A stretch of 64,000 nt of DNA from positions 654,626,468 to 654,690,467 of the forward strand of contig NC_081409.1 in assembly GCF_030272615.1 (NCBI RefSeq), written 5' to 3'. Shown piece after piece: positions 60,176 through 64,000 of the stretch. This DNA is from Cryptomeria japonica (lineage: Eukaryota > Streptophyta > Pinopsida > Cupressales > Cupressaceae). The notes beneath the pieces are model-generated. The model saw only the letters and a program-made list of their open reading frames with translations, did no database searches and was not told where the DNA came from. The first letter of the stretch is position 1; every line of letters begins with the position of its first letter. The position numbers and the translations under genes are program-made.

Positions 60176-61374
60176 CGATATTCCGATGATAGTGCTATTT
60201 GGGAGGATGATGCGATGATTCACTATCATATTCATCTTTTGTTTTCTTAGAGTAGTATTTTCTTGATGCATGAAATACTTGAATACTCTGATTTTGATTT
60301 GCATATTGTAAATTTGGATAGTATAGATGATACTATTATTGCCACATTTGATTGAGATCATAATGAATGGTTAATGTTTATGATATTTAGAAAGTATGAT
60401 CTTATTGATAGAATAATAAGACATCAAGACGATGTCTCTTTTAAGAGGGGAAGGATGTCACGAACCCTATTTTTCCATTATTATTTAATTAGGAAAATAA
60501 TATTTATTTTTCAAACGAAATTGAAATCAAATAAAAATAGAACTATTAATGAAATAAGATAGGATATCGAATGTACTGATATGATTTATATACAATTGAA
60601 TGATCAGTAATAATTTTTATTGTAAATTGGGATCGTCATTGCTAATGAGCGATTGAGTGCAAAAGTGAATGCAGGAACAAGTGAACAATGATGAAGGTGA
60701 TAACATGGTTCAGGTAGAGTTGTCTTAGCTCTTGTATTTCATTAGAATAGATGGAATCTCTCACACACCACCTTAGGATTTATAATTTGCATCTTGAAAG
60801 ATGGATGATTTAAATGACCTTATCTGAGTGTTTGTTCAAATTGAAATGATGAATTTGGAATGAGTAGTAGACTATTTAAATATTTATACATATGCATTGA
60901 TTGCATGATTTGAGTAGTGATTGAATTATATATAAGTTACATGAGTGACTGTGAAATATTATTCTTTATTGTTAAAAGAGATGAAATGTGTAAAGGATTC
61001 AAAAACAAATATTGACCCTAGGTTTTTATGTTGTTCTTGTTTAGATATGTATACTGTATGAAAAAGCGTACTTATGAGTTTACTTTTGTAAATTGGGCAA
61101 TATTATAATATATATATATATATATATGTATATGAGAAATCAATTCAATCATATACGTGTATATCTATATAATTATAAATATCCAATTATTGTGAAATAT
61201 GGTTACTTCATGAATTTTGTTAATATCTACGTAATCATTTGAGATTAAAATAAATATATATATTATATATGTGTGTGAATTGTAATAAGGAGTAAAACAT
61301 GTTCTTATAAATACATATGTAATTATTGTGTATATAAACAAATTTATGAAATTTAGTTATTTAATGAAAATCCA

Positions 61375-61410
61375 ATATATATATATAGATACATACATAT
61401 ATATATATAC

Positions 61411-61466
<56 letters not shown>
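61375..61466. repeat. (TA)n-rich microsatellite in the G 3' LTR
   Basis: Runs of TATATA broken by ACATA steps. A shorter TA run at 61108-61128 is also longer than its 5' LTR counterpart near 54420. Confidence 0.9.
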
Positions 61467-61634
61467 TATAGAAAATGGTTATTAAAGAAATTGTCAACAA
61501 GTTTAATGTTTAATATATATATTAATGAAAAGTCATTAATTATATATATAAAAATAAATAAATTAAAAAATAAAAATTAGAAATAATAAAGTGGCGGGTC
61601 GAAGTTTAGAAAGAAGGGAATTATATGATAAAGA

Positions 61635-61703
61635 GGGTGGTCGATAGTAGTCATATCGACCACCCCCCTTAATTAAAGGGAGGGGTCGGTATTACCACCG
61701 ACC
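61635..61703. repeat. Pair of GC-rich hairpins in the G 3' LTR
   Basis: Stem 1 is GGGTGGTCGATA (61635-61646) with its complement at 61654-61665. Stem 2 is GGTCGGT (61684-61690) with ACCGACC at 61697-61703. They lie in the 589-base segment that the 5' LTR lacks. Function unknown. Confidence 0.7.
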
Positions 61704-63488
61704 ACCCCTCTCCCTTTTAATAAAACATACTCCACGTCGAATGTGTTAGTAAGTGGGTTTAAAGGTAAGTTATTTGAATTAAGGAAGGCATAAACACCAT
61801 CGACTACCACTCCTCCTCCATTAAAAATGCTAACAAATCATGTTGCAGTCACATACCCGATATGGTGACAGGGATTTAATACTAGTCATAGTTAAACCCA
61901 CGTTGCAACTTTCGTTTCTCATGGACCACGTCGACCAACCCATGTACATGGTAGGAATTCAGAACTTTTGGTCTTGGAAAACATTACGTGTAGATTTGAA
62001 TTTAGTTAATCTTGCATATTTTTAGGAAGTTATTTTTAGTAAAGTCGACTTAATCTTGGAGTTAAAAGCCACATGGATAATCTATAATTATGGACTTAAC
62101 AACTATGGTGTTTGGTGTCCCGAAGTAGGTAATGTATAACTTTGCATGGTGAACACATAAGAATTCAAAACCATTTAGGACTATTATGTTCCAATAAAAC
62201 CATGAGTGGTGTCATTTAGAATCAATCCACCACTAAGAGAGATAGCCCGAAAGTAGGAAAGAGGGTAGATGACAACACTATATATAGACCATTGAGTTGG
62301 AAGAGAAGAGGAGGTGAGATGCAACAAAGGATTAGAGAATGGAATGAAGAAGAGAAAAGTAGTGGAGATTTAGATGCGTTTTATGATCAAGTTGGAATCA
62401 TCTCATATTTAGAGTTGAATTTTAGAGTAAGTTTAGAGATAAAAGACATAGAAAAGAAGGATAGGGAGGATGGAGTTAGTAGAAGAATCGACAGTTGGGG
62501 AACGACAAAGAGTTTGTGAGCCATCTTGAAAAAGAGAATAGGCAAATGTGAAGAGGAAAGCAAGTCCATCACCTCAATCCAGTAACAAGAGAATAAGGAG
62601 GTAGGATCTACTTTAATTCTTTGGTCATTATGCAAGGATAGTGAATGAGTCATGAAGTTATACAATGTTTACTAGAATGAAGTTTGATTGAGACAAGCCA
62701 TGTTTAGAACAAAATTGTTTGAACTCTCTTTAGAATAGTTTTATAGAGAGATGTATTATGAGGTACATATGATAAAATAACTATGAACATGCATGGAAGA
62801 TTCTAAAGAGTGGTAGGAATTGCATTATAGGTTTGTTTAGATATTCTTTAAAGGATGATCTAGTTTTAGACTTATGCAATATTCTAATGAAAGAGTTAGA
62901 GTCGTGAAAGGAATCATTATTAATTATTTAAAATTACGTTCATGTAAATATAGATACAATACTGAAATATTTTCTTTAAGTTTGTTGATAAACTTAGTGA
63001 AACTCTCATAAATTAGATCACCCAATCCTCTAGAAATAAACTAAGAGGATAGATAGAGAAACTTTGAGATTGTACCACAAAGAAGATGAAATAATAGGAT
63101 AACCACTTATTAAATAGTGAAGTTATTTTGATATCATAACGAGAAGACTTACACTTTCAAATTAGATCCTTGCATGAAAAGTAAAGATGGTTATCGAGTG
63201 TCTCATTTGAAAAGCCTTATAGATAGGTGTTTTATGAACTTGCATCATATTAGACTGTTGTTATGCAAAATTAGTGAAGTCGGTGTGTTAAGTTTTAAAT
63301 CATGAAAAGTCACATATCAGTATTAAACTAAATATGATGTTTTGAGAAAAGAGTTAAATGAACCATGGCACATGGAAAGATAGAGAGAGTTTAGATGAGA
63401 TAAACTTAGAATTCTAAACCATAAGAAATGGAATGCATGTTAATGATTATGATATTTAAATGTTTTGATAATTGAATAAAAGAATGTG

Positions 63489-64000
63489 TGTTGGCATTTT
63501 TTATGTTTATGATGTGATTGTCATTGATGGACACACACTTGCATTGAGATCTCCTTTATATGTATGAGCTTAAGCTTAACTGGAATATGTTGCAACTAGT
63601 ATGATGTATTATAGTCGTTAGACTATTGGTGTTTTGCAAAATGTGTTTATCGGTCTGAAGCAGCATGTCGACCCCAAGCGGTTCATGGATCCCAAGCAGT
63701 ACGAGGGATTAAAGTGGCATAACACTTTTTTGCTAGTCTTCATTTTTGTCAAACTGGCAACTGGTATTTTGTATGAACCAGTAATACTCTATGATGAGTT
63801 ACCAACTGACATTTTATGATGAGTTACCATCCACTGATTGTTTGATAGTGCTGACACTTTAATGGTGCTTTTTGTGTCATGTTACCAAGTATGTCCAGGT
63901 TCATTGAACCTAGGGAATTGGATTGTAATCCTATTGGACCGACATGAAATTAGATTCCTTTATAAGGACATCATGTCTAGGGTTTTAGGTTGTTGTTGTT
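63489..64000 (+). repeat. Start of another LTR (element H), runs off the window
   Basis: The sequence leaves the G LTR at 63488 and begins TGTTGGCATTTTTTATG, like the LTR starts of D (TGTTGGCATTTGCATG) and B (TGTTGGCATATG). This suggests a copia LTR in the plus orientation. Neither its end nor a second copy is in view. The 61-codon frame at 63634 is not supported as a gene. Confidence 0.5.

Larger units (their letters stand above)
53765..63488 (+). mobile_element. Ty3/gypsy-type element G with very long LTRs, decayed
   Basis: A plus-strand element: 5' LTR 53765-57234 (3470 bases), primer site 57238-57250, a short decayed internal part (3.2 kb), a polypurine tract TTTTAAGAGGGGAAGGA at 60439-60455, and a 3' LTR from 60456, cut at 63488 by H. 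The gypsy assignment rests on integrase remnants near the 3' end of the internal region. The internal part is too short for a complete gag-pol. Confidence 0.85.
60456..63488 (+). repeat. 3' LTR of element G, truncated by H
   Basis: Starts TGTCACGAACCCTATTTT after the polypurine tract. It follows the 5' LTR to GAATGTGT near 63488, where H begins. It holds an extra segment at 61231-61819. Confidence 0.92.

Noticed and set aside
63634-63819. 61-codon frame near the right edge
   Set aside because: It falls in what looks like the LTR of element H; no recognised domain.

Overview
The window reads as intergenic DNA from a large plant nuclear genome. It is almost entirely nested transposable elements, with Ty1/copia and Ty3/gypsy LTR retrotransposons primed from initiator-Met tRNA, long AT-rich spacers and microsatellites. 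I see no ordinary host gene and no tRNA or rRNA. The density and age of the nesting suit a gymnosperm or fern, but the sequence alone does not fix the species.

Region 1 (about 1-31780) is best explained as one old DNA transposon ('T') later split by retrotransposons. It carries a decayed plus-strand transposase-like gene (3303-4620, resuming at 11187-12765). Its D-F-A-E-N, W-S-D-N..GQFKN and G-H-G-K blocks follow the order of a DDE-type family I recall from animal and plant 'uncharacterized' proteins. A second, convergent, intron-containing gene of unknown function lies on the minus strand (31061-29081). AATCGGATATCxGATT palindromes cluster near both outer edges, and the left flank is a GA / minisatellite / CT composite. 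Copia C (4621-11186, TSD CTTGC) sits inside the transposase gene. Copia A (14579-28903, TSD AACAC) sits between the two genes and is itself split by copia B (19608-27040, TSD ATCAA).

Region 2 (32083-64000) is a chain of insertions. Element E (Ty3/gypsy-type, non-autonomous, plus strand, from 32083) is split in its leader by F (33748-42450, minus strand, TSD GGTTA). F carries an unbroken 1075-codon ORF with a retropepsin-like and a G-patch-like domain but no gag, RT or integrase. E's 3' LTR is cut by copia D (from 47577). D's 3' LTR is cut by G (from 53765), a decayed Ty3/gypsy element with LTRs of about 3.5-4 kb. G's 3' LTR is cut by the start of another LTR, H (63489 to the window end).

The coding parts work only as mobile-element machinery: gag packages RNA, protease-integrase-RT-RNase H copy and insert it, and the T proteins would have cut and pasted DNA. 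Most are broken by stops, frameshifts or lost catalytic residues; only the F ORF is open throughout. The most novel features are transposon T with its second gene, and the E/F non-autonomous pair.
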